Shown here: one piece after another, positions 7,935 to 17,588 of the stretch | Numbering within the stretch: position 1 is the stretch's first letter | Layout of the letters: the number at the start of each line of letters is the position of its first letter | NCBI GenBank assembly: GCA_041660815.1 | Contig: JBAZVN010000012.1 | Location: 1-64,000, forward strand | Source of the DNA: PALSA-1006 sp041660815 | GTDB taxonomy: Bacteria; Pseudomonadota; Gammaproteobacteria; Burkholderiales; Gallionellaceae | Direction of reading: 5' to 3' | Length of the DNA stretch: 64,000 nt | The notes under the pieces: model-generated | What the model saw: the letters and a program-made list of their open reading frames with translations, nothing else | What the model was told of the DNA's origin: nothing | The model's database searches: none | Made by a program: the position numbers and the translations under genes

Positions 7935-9269
7935 ATGCAACAAGATATTTTTCAAAAAAATAAAGTAATGAGCGTGCAGGAATTTAATTCAGCCGCCAAA
8001 CAGGTGATCGAACACAGCCTGCCGCTGCTCTGGGTACACGGTGAAATTTCCAACTTTGTCAGCGCGGCCTCGGGACATTGGTATTTCTCACTAAAAGACC
8101 CGCAAGCACAGGTGCGTTGCGTAATGTTTCGCCATAAAAGCCAGTATCTGGATTGGAGACCCGCCAATGGCATGCAGGTAGAGGTGCTCGCACTACCCAC
8201 GCTTTACGAGGCACGCGGTGAGTTCCAATTAACCCTGGAAAAAATGCGGCCGGCGGGTGCGGGCGCGCTGTATGAGGCTTTTGAAAAACTCAAACTCAAA
8301 CTTGAGCAAGCCGGCTTATTCGACGTGTCACGCAAACGTCCCCTCCCCTACTTCCCCCGGCAAATCGGCCTGATTACCTCGCCGCAAGCCGCCGCGCTAC
8401 GCGATGTATTGCGCACTCTGGCCAAACGGATGCCGAGCATTCCGGTCATTTTATATCCCACTCCGGTACAGGGAAGTGATGCGCCGTCTAAAATTGCCGC
8501 TGCGATTCAGGCGGCCAATCAGCGCAAGGAATGTGATACCTTAATTGTCTGTCGCGGCGGCGGTAGCATTGAAGATTTGTGGGCGTTCAATGAAGAAATT
8601 GTTGCGCATGCGATTGCCGGCAGCCAGATTCCCGTTATCAGCGGCGTTGGTCATGAAACGGATTTCACCATCGCCGATTTCGTGGCCGACCACCGTGCCG
8701 CCACCCCCACCGCCGCCGCACAAGCCGCCGTGCCTGATGCCCAAGAACTGACACAACGCTTAAATATCATCGCCAGACATCTGGCGCACGCAAGCTCACG
8801 CCGGCTTGAGCAATTCATGCAGCAATTGGATTACCTGCACAGGCGTCTGGTTCACCCGTCCAAACGGGTTGCGCAGCAACAGCAACATTTGCAACAATTG
8901 CAGCAACGCCTGCAGCTCGCACGGCAACATGGGGCACAGCAGCAACACTGGCGTTGGCAAACCCTGCAGCAACGTTTACAGCGGGCCAGACCCGAAGTGA
9001 ACACTTTGCAAATACACTGCAACACACTGGAAAATCGCTTGCAGGAGTTGATCGTGCATCAGCTTGAGCGTCATGTCCTGCACCTTTCCACACTGCAGTC
9101 ACACTTACAACACCTTGATCCAAAACAAGTATTTAACAGAGGGTATGCCATGATACGCGACACGCAGGGGCGCATTGTCAGTGATACGCATAACGTTGCA
9201 CTGGGGGATGCGCTGGAAATAACAGTGGCCAAGGGCCGCTTAAGCGCGGAAGTGACGGGAAAACTTTAG
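7935..9269 (+). CDS. xseA: Exodeoxyribonuclease VII large subunit
   Basis: XseA is the catalytic subunit of a single-strand-specific DNase that degrades from both ends. The 444-residue protein begins with an OB-fold (ISNFVSAASGHWYFSLKD) and has the catalytic-domain signature GLITSPQAAALRDVLRTLAKR. It continues with VCRGGGSIEDLWAFNEE and ISGVGHETDFTIADFVADHRAATPTAAA, then a long Gln-rich coiled coil (about 285-400) and a short C-terminal segment. The small subunit xseB is not adjacent. Confidence 0.96.
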   Translation: MQQDIFQKNKVMSVQEFNSAAKQVIEHSLPLLWVHGEISNFVSAASGHWYFSLKDPQAQVRCVMFRHKSQYLDWRPANGMQVEVLALPTLYEARGEFQLTLEKMRPAGAGALYEAFEKLKLKLEQAGLFDVSRKRPLPYFPRQIGLITSPQAAALRDVLRTLAKRMPSIPVILYPTPVQGSDAPSKIAAAIQAANQRKECDTLIVCRGGGSIEDLWAFNEEIVAHAIAGSQIPVISGVGHETDFTIADFVADHRAATPTAAAQAAVPDAQELTQRLNIIARHLAHASSRRLEQFMQQLDYLHRRLVHPSKRVAQQQQHLQQLQQRLQLARQHGAQQQHWRWQTLQQRLQRARPEVNTLQIHCNTLENRLQELIVHQLERHVLHLSTLQSHLQHLDPKQVFNRGYAMIRDTQGRIVSDTHNVALGDALEITVAKGRLSAEVTGKL

Positions 9270-9327
9270 GATTAGCTATCCTTTTGAGGGAGATTTAGGC
9301 CTCCCGGATAAAGCAAATCCCCCCTAG

Positions 9328-9348
9328 CCCCCCTTTTGCAAAGGGGGG
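9328..9348. repeat. GC-rich palindromic hairpin between xseA and dnaB
   Basis: CCCCCCTTT (9328-9336) and AAAGGGGGG (9340-9348) form a perfect 9-bp stem around a 3-nt loop, preceded by AAATCCCCCCTAG. There is no strong T-tract after the stem, so it is more likely a dispersed palindromic repeat than a classic terminator, although it may still stop or stabilise transcripts. Confidence 0.6.
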
Positions 9349-9424
9349 AATATCTGTTTTTTCGTAACAAGGTTTTTAGATTTATTCGGTGTAAAATCGC
9401 GCTCCGCAAAAATATTCACTCATC

Positions 9425-10837
9425 ATGCAAAACTATTCAGCCTCTTCCTCAGACCCGCAACTTGATGCGATTAAATTGCCGCCCCACTCGGTCGAGGCGG
9501 AACAATCCGTATTGGGTGGAATTTTGCTGGATACCAGCGCATGGGACAAAATCGCCGACTTAATTACCGAGCATGATTTCTACCGCAACGAACACCGCCT
9601 GATTTATCGGCATATCTCGCGCTTAACCGAACATGCGAAACCGGTGGATGTCATCACCGTTGCCGAGTCACTGGAAAGCAATGCGGAGTTGGACAAAGCG
9701 GGCGGCTTGTCTTACATCAGTTCACTGGCGCAAAACGTCCCCACTGCCGCGAATATCCGGCGTTACGCGGAAATCGTGCGTGATCGCTCCATCATGCGCA
9801 AACTTGTGGAAGTCGGCAGCGACATCGCCACCAGCGCCTACAATCCGGGCGGCAGATCCGCGGGACAATTATTGGACGAGGCTGAAAGTCGCGTTCTGGA
9901 AATCAACGAAGAAGGCGAACGCGGCAACAAAGGATTTACCGCGCTGCCGCCGCTGTTGACGCAAGTGGTCGAGCGCATTGAAACTTTGTACGGTCGCGAC
10001 AACGACAGCGACGTCACCGGCATCGCCACCGGCTTTGTTGATTTGGATCGCATGACCTCTGGCCTGCAACCCGGCGATCTGGTCGTGGTGGCGGGGCGTC
10101 CCAGTATGGGTAAAACCGCTTTCTCCATCAATATCGGCGAAAACGTGGCGCTGGAAGGCAATAAACCCGTGGCAATTTTCAGTATGGAAATGGGCGGTAC
10201 CCAATTGGTCATGCGTATGATCGGCTCGGTCGGGAGATTGAATCAGCACACGCTGCGCACCGGAAAACTGGAGGACGAAGATTGGTCGCGCATGACTCAC
10301 GCGTTGGGACGCTTGAACGAAGCACCTATTTTTATCGATGAAACGGCGGCACTGAATTCTTTGGAATTGCGCTCCAGAGCACGGCGTTTGCATCGCCAAA
10401 ATGGCGGATTGGGGCTGATTATTATCGACTATTTACAATTGATGTCATCTCCCGCCAGCGGCAAAGGCGGCGAGAATCGCGCCACCGAAATTTCGGAAAT
10501 TTCACGCTCGCTAAAGGGGTTGGCGAAAGAATTACAAGTCCCAGTCATTGCACTTTCACAGCTGAATCGCAGCTTGGAACAGCGCCCCAACAAACGCCCC
10601 GTCATGTCCGACCTGCGTGAATCCGGCGCGATCGAACAGGATGCCGACCTGATTTTATTCATTTATCGCGACGAAGTGTATAACCCCGATTCCCCCGACA
10701 AAGGCAAGGCAGAAATCATCATTGGCAAGCAGCGTAACGGCCCGATTGGCACCGTTTCGCTGGCCTTTAGAGGCGAATACACACGCTTTGAAAATCTGGC
10801 GCACGAGCATTACCCGGCGGCAGGGCCGCAATATTAG
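9425..10837 (+). CDS. dnaB: Replicative DNA helicase
   Basis: DnaB is the hexameric 5'-3' helicase of the replication fork. The 470-residue protein has the N-terminal primase-interacting domain (LPPHSVEAEQSVLGGILLD) and, from about residue 195, a RecA-like motor. The motor contains the Walker A VVVAGRPSMGKTAFS, the DnaB signature LGLIIIDYLQLM, and the arginine-finger region LRESGAIEQDADLILFIYRDE. No intein is present. It stands alone, separated from xseA by a palindrome. Confidence 0.97.
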   Translation: MQNYSASSSDPQLDAIKLPPHSVEAEQSVLGGILLDTSAWDKIADLITEHDFYRNEHRLIYRHISRLTEHAKPVDVITVAESLESNAELDKAGGLSYISSLAQNVPTAANIRRYAEIVRDRSIMRKLVEVGSDIATSAYNPGGRSAGQLLDEAESRVLEINEEGERGNKGFTALPPLLTQVVERIETLYGRDNDSDVTGIATGFVDLDRMTSGLQPGDLVVVAGRPSMGKTAFSINIGENVALEGNKPVAIFSMEMGGTQLVMRMIGSVGRLNQHTLRTGKLEDEDWSRMTHALGRLNEAPIFIDETAALNSLELRSRARRLHRQNGGLGLIIIDYLQLMSSPASGKGGENRATEISEISRSLKGLAKELQVPVIALSQLNRSLEQRPNKRPVMSDLRESGAIEQDADLILFIYRDEVYNPDSPDKGKAEIIIGKQRNGPIGTVSLAFRGEYTRFENLAHEHYPAAGPQY

Positions 10838-10857
10838 TCATCCCGGACATTCGCATC

Positions 10858-10877
10858 GGACACGGCACGCCGTGTCC
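10858..10877. repeat. Dispersed palindrome, copy 1
   Basis: GGACACGGC and GCCGTGTCC form a perfect 9-bp inverted repeat around AC, followed by CTAC. A second copy with one mismatch, also followed by CCTAC, lies at 11314-11333. Such extragenic palindromes recur between genes in betaproteobacterial genomes. Here it lies 20 bp after the dnaB stop and could act as a transcript end. Confidence 0.65.
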
Positions 10878-11093
10878 CTACAGGTCTCGGATATTATTCA
10901 TAAATATATAGTGCTTATCTATGCCTATCGCGCCATAACGTATAGATAATTTGGCATATTGTTATCCCCGAATCACCCTTGTATATTTCCCCTTACTGAA
11001 ACGCCATCGCGCCAATCACCGCCGATAAATAAACTGATTTAGTTTGTTTCAGTCGCAAATTTCGATGTGAAATTTTAAGAAGGGAGATGCAAA

Positions 11094-11276
11094 ATGAGCT
11101 ACGCACTTTCTATCTCTGTACTGCTCCTGATCGGAGCGGCAATCCTGATTACGGGCATCCTGACAATCCGCGAAGAAGACCAAAGCCTACTGAGTGCGCT
11201 GTACGACAGCATTGTCTGGGGACTGGGTTTTTTAATCTCCTTCGGTACCGAGTTTTGGCTACTCGCCAAGATGTAA
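11094..11276 (+). CDS. Small two-helix membrane protein of unknown function
   Basis: This 60-residue protein consists of two hydrophobic helices (about residues 3-22 and 41-57) joined by a short charged loop (REEDQ). The start is supported by a strong ribosome-binding site (AAGGGAG) 7 nt upstream. It is isolated, with palindromic repeats on both sides (10858 and 11314). I do not recognise a family. The good RBS and clean transmembrane pattern argue that it is real. Confidence 0.6.
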   Translation: MSYALSISVLLLIGAAILITGILTIREEDQSLLSALYDSIVWGLGFLISFGTEFWLLAKM

Positions 11277-11313
11277 ACCCACTCAGCCTGCCGGGCGCTT
11301 AACTTGGCTCAAC

Positions 11314-11333
11314 GGGCACGGCACGCCGCGCCC
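11314..11333. repeat. Dispersed palindrome, copy 2
   Basis: GGGCACGGC-AC-GCCGCGCCC is the same element as at 10858-10877, with one unpaired position in the stem and the same 3' extension CCTAC. It lies between the small membrane protein and the 3' end of the convergent GGDEF/EAL gene. Confidence 0.6.
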
Positions 11334-11369
11334 CTACGAACGGATGCGAGCGCATGCAATACATTGATT

Positions 11370-14315
11370 TTAAATGGTATTATTTTTAACGTAGCGCACA
11401 AAATCATGCGCCGGCATGGGCTTGGCATAGTAGTACCCCTGCACCAAATCGCAACCGGCTTGCATCAATACTTCCAGCACCTCGGCAGTTTCGCAACCTT
11501 CGGCAATGACTTTAATACCCAACTTGTGCGCCATCACAATGATCGCCTCCACCATGGCGCGATCATTGGTGTCGGTGACCAGATCGCGCACAAAAGACTG
11601 ATCCACTTTTAAGAAATCCACATCCAGTTTTTTCAAATAACTCAGCGAAGAATAACCGGTCCCAAAATCGTCGATTGCGATGCCGAAACCCGCATCACGC
11701 AAGCGCCGTAAATTGCGCTGCACTTCCAAACTTTCATCCAGCAACGAGCCTTCCGTTATTTCCAGCGTAATAGATTCGGTGGAAATCCCCGCTTTGCGTA
11801 GCGTCTCGATCCACGCTTCAAAATCCGTTTTTCCGGAGATTTGGCGCGGCGACAAATTAACCGAAATATTCATGGGCACACTCAGTTGCGTTGCCCACTC
11901 CTGCAGGCGGCGCACCGAAGAAGTAAATGCAAATTCACCAATCTCGCTGATTAAACCCACCTCTTCCGCCAATGGAATAAAGGCGGCAGGGCTGACAAAA
12001 CCGCGCTCGGGATGATGCCAGCGGATTAAGGCTTCCGCCTTGGTCACTTTACCGCTTGCCGCATCATGAATCGGCTGAAAATACATCTCAAATTGCCCAT
12101 TCTGCAGCGCCTCGCGCATTTCATTGGTCAGCTGCAAGCGTTGCACCGAAGCTTGTTGCATCGCACTGGTAAAGTAACTGAAGCGATTCTTGCCGAGATG
12201 CTTGGCTTCATACATGGCTTGATCGGCATTTTTCAGCAAGGTCATGCTGCTATCCCCGTCCTGCGGATAAATCGTGATGCCGATACTGGCCGAAACATAG
12301 CCAAAATGTTCGCCCAGCGTAAAGGGGAAAGTCAGGCTTTGAATAATTTTTTGCGCGATATTTTCAACTTCGCCGCTGGTTTTTACACCCGGCAAAATAA
12401 TGGTAAATTCGTCGCCCCCCAAGCGCGCTACCGTATCCGTCTCGCGCACACAATCCCGCAAACGTTGCGCAGTTTCACGCAGCAATTGGTCTCCCTGTTC
12501 ATGTCCGAGCGAGTCATTAACTTCCTTGAAATTATCGAGATCGATAAACAACAGCGCCAGCTGCGCATCAGCGCGATTGGATTTTTTAATCTCCAACTGC
12601 AAACGATCCTGAAACAGGCGCCGGTTGGGCAACTTGGTTAACTCGTCATAGTTCGCATGAAAACTGATTTTCTCCTGTGCCTGTTTTTGTTCGGTATTGT
12701 CGGTAAACACACCGATAAAACGTGAAATTTCACCCGCCTCATCCCGCACCACACTGATGGTGAGCCACTGCGAAAAACTTTCCCCGTTTTTGCGTCTATC
12801 CCAAATCTCACCGGCCCACAGTCCATCTTCCTGAATCGCGCGCCACATCTCTTTATAAAAGTCGGCATCGTGATATCCCGCGCTATTAAAGCCCGGCTTT
12901 AGACCAATAACCTCTTCGGCAGAAAATCCGGTGATAAAGGAAAACGCCGGATTAACCGACAGAATGTGGTTATTTTGATCCGCCACCACAATGCCCTGAG
13001 CGGAAGATTGATACACCGTTTCCGCCAGCAGCAATTCGGCGCGCGCGGTTTTATGCTCGGCAATTTCCTGCACCAGATGCACGTTAATCGATTCAATTTC
13101 AGCGGTACGCTGACGCACCGCCTCTTCCAGTCCACGACGCTCCGCAATCAAAGTGTTTTGCGTCCCCTCCAGATTATTCGCCATGGTATTAAAGGCCGTA
13201 GCCAGATCACCAATTTCATCATTGCCCATCACATCCACGCGCTTGTCCAAACTGCCGCCTGCCATTTTCCCGGCAATTCTGGTCAACTCATTAACCGGAC
13301 GAATAATAGATCGCCCGATCAATAATCCGATCACACTGGATAGCACCAACAGTGCCAGCAACAATCCCCAGCTCCATTGACGCATCAGTTCGATGGGCTT
13401 GAACACCTCGACCGCATCTATTTTCACCACCACGCCCCACCCGGCTCGCGGCAAATATCCCCAGGCCGCCAATATTTCCTTATTGCGATAATCTTGCCTG
13501 ATGATGGCGGCACCGGTCTCGCCATCCAGTGCGCGATGCAGCGCCAATACGCGATCGCTGCGTAAAAATTGCTTTTGCAGCACCCCTTCCTTACTGTGAC
13601 GCAACGGCGCAACCAATACTGCATCGTCTCCCGAACGCTTGACCAACTCAATTTCGCCGGTATCGCCCAAACCCGAATAATCCAGCGTTAAGCGATTAAC
13701 ACTATTCGAGGAGATTTGAATGGCCAGCATTCCCAGCAGGCGATTCCCTTCCATCACCGGTGCAGCGAGAAATGCGGCGGGCGCATTGGACGGGGCATAC
13801 CAAACATACTCCGACAGTTGCGTGCTTAACGTATTTTGCGCGTCGCTCACCGCCTTACTTAACGCGCTATTGCGCAACATGCCGGTAAATAAATTACTGC
13901 CGAGATCCGCTTCCTCTTTCTCGGTCATCATTACTTCACCCGTCGGGCTAATGAGAAAAATATCGTAGAAGGTTTCAAAATCGCCAATAGTGCTAATCGT
14001 ATCCAGATAGCGACGGCGCGCCTCACGATACTCGGGATGGGAAATACCTTTTGGATAAAGACGCGCCATCTCCAGCACCGCAGTTTTAGTCGCGGACATT
14101 TGAGCCAGAAGATGCGTATTTTGCTGCTGCGCCTCGATCAAATTATCGATCTGCGCCATTTTATGCCGGGCAATTACCCTCAAATAATCAGTGGTTTCTT
14201 GTTGCATCAAGGAGGTGAAATGGCGGATAAGCCCCTGCTGCAGTGCCAGCAGCGGCAAGATTGCCACCAACGCAGAAGCCAACAACAAGCGCGCGGAAAT
14301 GCCAAAACGCATCAT
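11370..14315 (-). CDS. Cache-HAMP-PAS-GGDEF-EAL c-di-GMP signalling protein
   Basis: This 981-residue inner-membrane sensor has a helix at about 8-28, a large periplasmic Cache-like region to about 310, and a second helix (GLLLALLVLSSVIGLLIG). HAMP, coiled coil and PAS (about 430-550) follow, then GGDEF (about 560-720) and EAL (about 735-975). The cyclase active site GGDEF and the inhibitory RETD five residues before it are intact. EAL residues are also intact (EALIRW, NLSPRQ, EITEG, DDFGTG, AEGCE, VQGYY). It could therefore make and degrade c-di-GMP. It overlaps the upstream binding-protein gene by 4 nt, suggesting that protein feeds it a signal. Confidence 0.93.
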   Translation of the reverse strand: MMRFGISARLLLASALVAILPLLALQQGLIRHFTSLMQQETTDYLRVIARHKMAQIDNLIEAQQQNTHLLAQMSATKTAVLEMARLYPKGISHPEYREARRRYLDTISTIGDFETFYDIFLISPTGEVMMTEKEEADLGSNLFTGMLRNSALSKAVSDAQNTLSTQLSEYVWYAPSNAPAAFLAAPVMEGNRLLGMLAIQISSNSVNRLTLDYSGLGDTGEIELVKRSGDDAVLVAPLRHSKEGVLQKQFLRSDRVLALHRALDGETGAAIIRQDYRNKEILAAWGYLPRAGWGVVVKIDAVEVFKPIELMRQWSWGLLLALLVLSSVIGLLIGRSIIRPVNELTRIAGKMAGGSLDKRVDVMGNDEIGDLATAFNTMANNLEGTQNTLIAERRGLEEAVRQRTAEIESINVHLVQEIAEHKTARAELLLAETVYQSSAQGIVVADQNNHILSVNPAFSFITGFSAEEVIGLKPGFNSAGYHDADFYKEMWRAIQEDGLWAGEIWDRRKNGESFSQWLTISVVRDEAGEISRFIGVFTDNTEQKQAQEKISFHANYDELTKLPNRRLFQDRLQLEIKKSNRADAQLALLFIDLDNFKEVNDSLGHEQGDQLLRETAQRLRDCVRETDTVARLGGDEFTIILPGVKTSGEVENIAQKIIQSLTFPFTLGEHFGYVSASIGITIYPQDGDSSMTLLKNADQAMYEAKHLGKNRFSYFTSAMQQASVQRLQLTNEMREALQNGQFEMYFQPIHDAASGKVTKAEALIRWHHPERGFVSPAAFIPLAEEVGLISEIGEFAFTSSVRRLQEWATQLSVPMNISVNLSPRQISGKTDFEAWIETLRKAGISTESITLEITEGSLLDESLEVQRNLRRLRDAGFGIAIDDFGTGYSSLSYLKKLDVDFLKVDQSFVRDLVTDTNDRAMVEAIIVMAHKLGIKVIAEGCETAEVLEVLMQAGCDLVQGYYYAKPMPAHDFVRYVKNNTI

Positions 14316-15526
14316 GGCCGCCTCCCGTTATTTAACATACGCTCCCAACTTTCCCGGGTTCGGTACAGCGGAAAAGGATTGGGGGCAAGCAGTTGGTTGG
14401 ACTCCCACAAAATATCAATTTGCCCGTCGCTACGCGTGCGTCCGATACGCGCCACGCGCCATGCATGGCCCGAGGCGGAATCAATGGCAACAATCCCTCC
14501 GGGGGTTGGCAGGCTCTGATTCAGCACCACCGACGCAATTACTTCGGGTGCAAACGAGCGCGATTCAAGGACGGACTGCTGCCATAATTTGACGGCGACA
14601 TAAGAGGATTCCATCGGATCTCCGATCACCCGCTCAGCACCAAAGCGTTGGCGAAACGCCTTTACAAAACGCGCATTGGCTTCCCCCGGCAAGCTCTGAA
14701 AATAGCTCCAGGATGAGTATTGATTTTCTACCACGGGAAGCTGTACAAATCCCGCCTCGGCGATACTGAAAGAAAATACCGGCATATCTTGCGCAGAGAT
14801 TCCCGCCTCGCGCAACGCTTTGAAAAAATGCAGATTGGAATCGCCATTAATCGTGTTCAGCACCACGGCTTTCTTGATTTTTTTCAGATCGGCGATCACC
14901 GCCGACATGTCCGCACTGCCCAACGGCAAATAGCGCTCACCCAGAACCTTGCCGCCTTGCGACGCGATGAGGTCGTTGGTAATGAGATTAGCCGTGCGCG
15001 GAAACACATAATCCGAGCCGATCAGATAAAAATCTTTGCCCAAATTCTCCATCGCCCAATACACGGCGGGAATAATCTGCTGGGTGGGCGTCGCACCGAT
15101 ATAAACGATGTTATGCGATTGCTCCATCCCCTCGTATTGCAGGGGATAAAACAATAAATGATGATGCTTTTCAACGACAGGTTTAACCGCTTTGCGGCAG
15201 GCCGATGTCCAGCAACCGAATAAAACACTGACCTGCTCTTGGGTGATCAGGCGCTCGGCCTGTTGCGCACAAATGGCGGCATCGGATTGGCAATCGGCAA
15301 CAATCGGCTGGATTTTGCGTCCCAGCAATCCGCCTGCGGCATTTATTTCTTCAAAGGCAAATTGCAACATATCCACCAGAGGAAGTTCGCTAGAAGCCAT
15401 GGTGCCGGTAAGCGAATGCAGCACGCCAACTTTAATCGGCTTGGCGGTCGGTTGTTGGAAATACAATCCCGCTGCTGCGATACACAACGCAAAAAAGATG
15501 AGTGCGATTATTTTGGCTGATTTCAT
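14312..15526 (-). CDS. UrtA/AmiC-type periplasmic ligand-binding protein
   Basis: This 404-residue protein has an N-terminal hydrophobic signal or anchor (residues 7-24) and a type I periplasmic-binding fold. The branched-chain/urea family opening is KVGVLHSLTGTMA, with LPLVDMLQFAFEEINAAGGLLG and VLFGCWTSACRKAV. It is most like UrtA (urea/short amide) or AmiC proteins. No ABC permease or ATPase genes are nearby. The 4-nt overlap with the GGDEF/EAL gene points to a sensory rather than transport role. The ligand is unknown; a urea or amide is a guess from family. Confidence 0.82.
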   Translation of the reverse strand: MKSAKIIALIFFALCIAAAGLYFQQPTAKPIKVGVLHSLTGTMASSELPLVDMLQFAFEEINAAGGLLGRKIQPIVADCQSDAAICAQQAERLITQEQVSVLFGCWTSACRKAVKPVVEKHHHLLFYPLQYEGMEQSHNIVYIGATPTQQIIPAVYWAMENLGKDFYLIGSDYVFPRTANLITNDLIASQGGKVLGERYLPLGSADMSAVIADLKKIKKAVVLNTINGDSNLHFFKALREAGISAQDMPVFSFSIAEAGFVQLPVVENQYSSWSYFQSLPGEANARFVKAFRQRFGAERVIGDPMESSYVAVKLWQQSVLESRSFAPEVIASVVLNQSLPTPGGIVAIDSASGHAWRVARIGRTRSDGQIDILWESNQLLAPNPFPLYRTRESWERMLNNGRRP

Positions 15527-15659
15527 TAGTGAATTTTAGCTTACACCGGATTATTAGCAAGCTAATCCCGGAAGGTTTTAAAAGGCGCTGACATAAATTA
15601 GAGATAGAATTGCAGCATGCGCCTCAAAACACCTGCCGCCTCAAAAGGATCGCTCCAAC

Positions 15660-16529
15660 ATGAAAATTCGCCTGTCTATTTTCGCACTCACTTTATTGAT
15701 TCTCCCGCCCCTGGCCTTATTCCTGGCAGATCAGGAAATCAACCAGATCCATGAATTTTCCGGCACGGGTATATTGCCCATTTTATTCAGCGGGATTGTT
15801 TTGCTGGTAATCGCTTACGTGTTGGATACCCTGAGTTTTCGGCAGACCGGCTCCAGCTTGCTGCGTACCCAGACATTGTATTTATTTTGGCTCAGCGCCA
15901 GCGGCGCATTGCTGGGCATGTTGGTGGCGTACTTAAATGTTTTCACCCCGTTATGGCTAAACCCGCCCAGCCCGATTAGCGCATTGCTGTCCGCCGCGTT
16001 TTTGGGCGGTATTGTTTTGCCGGCGGTTCTTATCACACGCCTGTGGCTGTCCAGCTTTCCCCGTGTGTTGCGCAGCCTTACCCGCAGCGTAATACTTCCC
16101 GCGCTGCCTCCTGAAATAGCTGCCGCGCTGCTACTGCTTATTGCAGCAGTCGGTTTAATGGGGGGCGTAATTTGGCCAATTTACCTGACCGAACTTTTCT
16201 GGTTGGCCCCCCTTTTTTTGTTAAGCGCTTTACAATTACTGTGGCATGAAAGCACGGTTTTTTCAGGCCTAAAAAATGGCGATTGGAGTCGCGTGCTGCT
16301 AGGCGCAACATCTGGAATACTGGTAACGGGCATTGCCCAACTCATTTATGCCGCCACCCACGATTATTTGCAACTAATTGATTTTAAAGGTATTTTATTT
16401 TCAGCGGGTTACGGTCTATTGTGTTTGCAGCTCGGCGATGTCATCGCCGAATCTTGGCGCGGAAAGCAACGCGCCGAAGTTTTCAAGAAAAAACCCTTCC
16501 CCATTCCCGTCATTGTTAAGAAAGACTAA
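15660..16529 (+). CDS. Multi-pass membrane protein of unknown function
   Basis: This 289-residue protein has about eight hydrophobic helices spread along its length and a short basic cytoplasmic tail (RGKQRAEVFKKKPFPIPVIVKKD). I do not recognise a family or any catalytic motif. The stop codon lies 3 nt before pyrD, so the two are almost certainly co-transcribed. The coupling to pyrD says nothing certain about function. Confidence 0.75.
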   Translation: MKIRLSIFALTLLILPPLALFLADQEINQIHEFSGTGILPILFSGIVLLVIAYVLDTLSFRQTGSSLLRTQTLYLFWLSASGALLGMLVAYLNVFTPLWLNPPSPISALLSAAFLGGIVLPAVLITRLWLSSFPRVLRSLTRSVILPALPPEIAAALLLLIAAVGLMGGVIWPIYLTELFWLAPLFLLSALQLLWHESTVFSGLKNGDWSRVLLGATSGILVTGIAQLIYAATHDYLQLIDFKGILFSAGYGLLCLQLGDVIAESWRGKQRAEVFKKKPFPIPVIVKKD

Positions 16530-16532
16530 TCC

Positions 16533-17555
16533 ATGTTTCAATTTATTCGCCCCGCCCTGTTCGCACTTGATCCGGAGACCGCGCATCACGCCACCCTGGA
16601 TGCTCTGAAAACGGCACACAAGCTGGGCACTCTGCCTTTTCTGGTGAAGCAACCCGCCTACGATCCGCGCACGGTAATGGGCATCACCTTTCCCAATCCG
16701 GTGGGGCTGGCCGCGGGGCTGGATAAAAATGGCGCCTATATCAATGCGCTCGCCGCGCTGGGTTTTGGCTTTATCGAAATCGGCACCGTCACCCCACTCG
16801 CGCAGCCCGGCAATCCCAAGCCGCGCCTGTTTCGTTTGCCCGAAGCGCAGGGCATTATTAACCGCATGGGTTTTAACAATAACGGTGTCGATGCGCTGAT
16901 CGAAAATGTAAAACGGGCAAACTATGCGGGCGTATTGGGCATAAATATTGGCAAGAACGCCGCCACCCCGATCGAAAAAGCAGCGGACGATTATTTGATC
17001 GGGCTGCGCAAAGTGTATGCACACGCCAGTTATGTGGCGATCAATATTTCCTCACCGAACACGAAAAATTTACGTCAACTGCAGGGGGGAGACGAACTGG
17101 ACGCCTTGCTCGGACAACTTAAAAGCGAACAGGAAAAATTGGCGCAACAACACGGCAAATATGTGCCACTCGCGGTAAAAATTGCGCCGGATCTGGATAA
17201 CGAACAGGTCAAACAAATTGCCACCTTACTCATGAAGCATCGCATTGACGGCGTGATCGCCACCAATACCACCCTGTCGCGCGAAGGCGTAGAAGACCTG
17301 CCCCATGGCAATGAAGCCGGTGGCTTAAGCGGCGCACCGGTACGCGAAAAATCCACCGCTGTGATACGCCAGCTCGCCACAGAATTAAGCGGCAGCCTGC
17401 CTATTATCGGCGTGGGCGGAATATTGCAAGGCATTGATTCAATTGATAAAATAAATGCGGGCGCCACACTGGTACAACTCTACAGCGGCCTTATTTATCG
17501 CGGCTGGGAATTAGTCGCCGAATGCGCGGCGTCGCTTAAAAAAATGCCGCAATAA
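16533..17555 (+). CDS. pyrD: Dihydroorotate dehydrogenase (quinone), class 2
   Basis: PyrD oxidises dihydroorotate to orotate, passing electrons via FMN to membrane quinone in pyrimidine synthesis. The 340-residue protein has the amphipathic N-terminal quinone tunnel (FIRPALFALDPETAHHATLDAL), the FMN-binding GLAAGLDKNG, the RMGFNNNG motif, and the catalytic serine region NISSPNTKNLR, which defines class 2. The glycine-rich phosphate-binding IIGVGGI is near the end. It follows the membrane-protein gene with a 3-nt gap. Confidence 0.96.
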   Translation: MFQFIRPALFALDPETAHHATLDALKTAHKLGTLPFLVKQPAYDPRTVMGITFPNPVGLAAGLDKNGAYINALAALGFGFIEIGTVTPLAQPGNPKPRLFRLPEAQGIINRMGFNNNGVDALIENVKRANYAGVLGINIGKNAATPIEKAADDYLIGLRKVYAHASYVAINISSPNTKNLRQLQGGDELDALLGQLKSEQEKLAQQHGKYVPLAVKIAPDLDNEQVKQIATLLMKHRIDGVIATNTTLSREGVEDLPHGNEAGGLSGAPVREKSTAVIRQLATELSGSLPIIGVGGILQGIDSIDKINAGATLVQLYSGLIYRGWELVAECAASLKKMPQ

Positions 17556-17588
17556 AAATCTGGAACAAGCTAGAAAGGTTAATTATGC

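Noticed and set aside
12066..12641. A 191-codon plus-strand frame inside the GGDEF/EAL gene
   Set aside because: Antisense shadow of the EAL/GGDEF region; no ribosome-binding site or motif.
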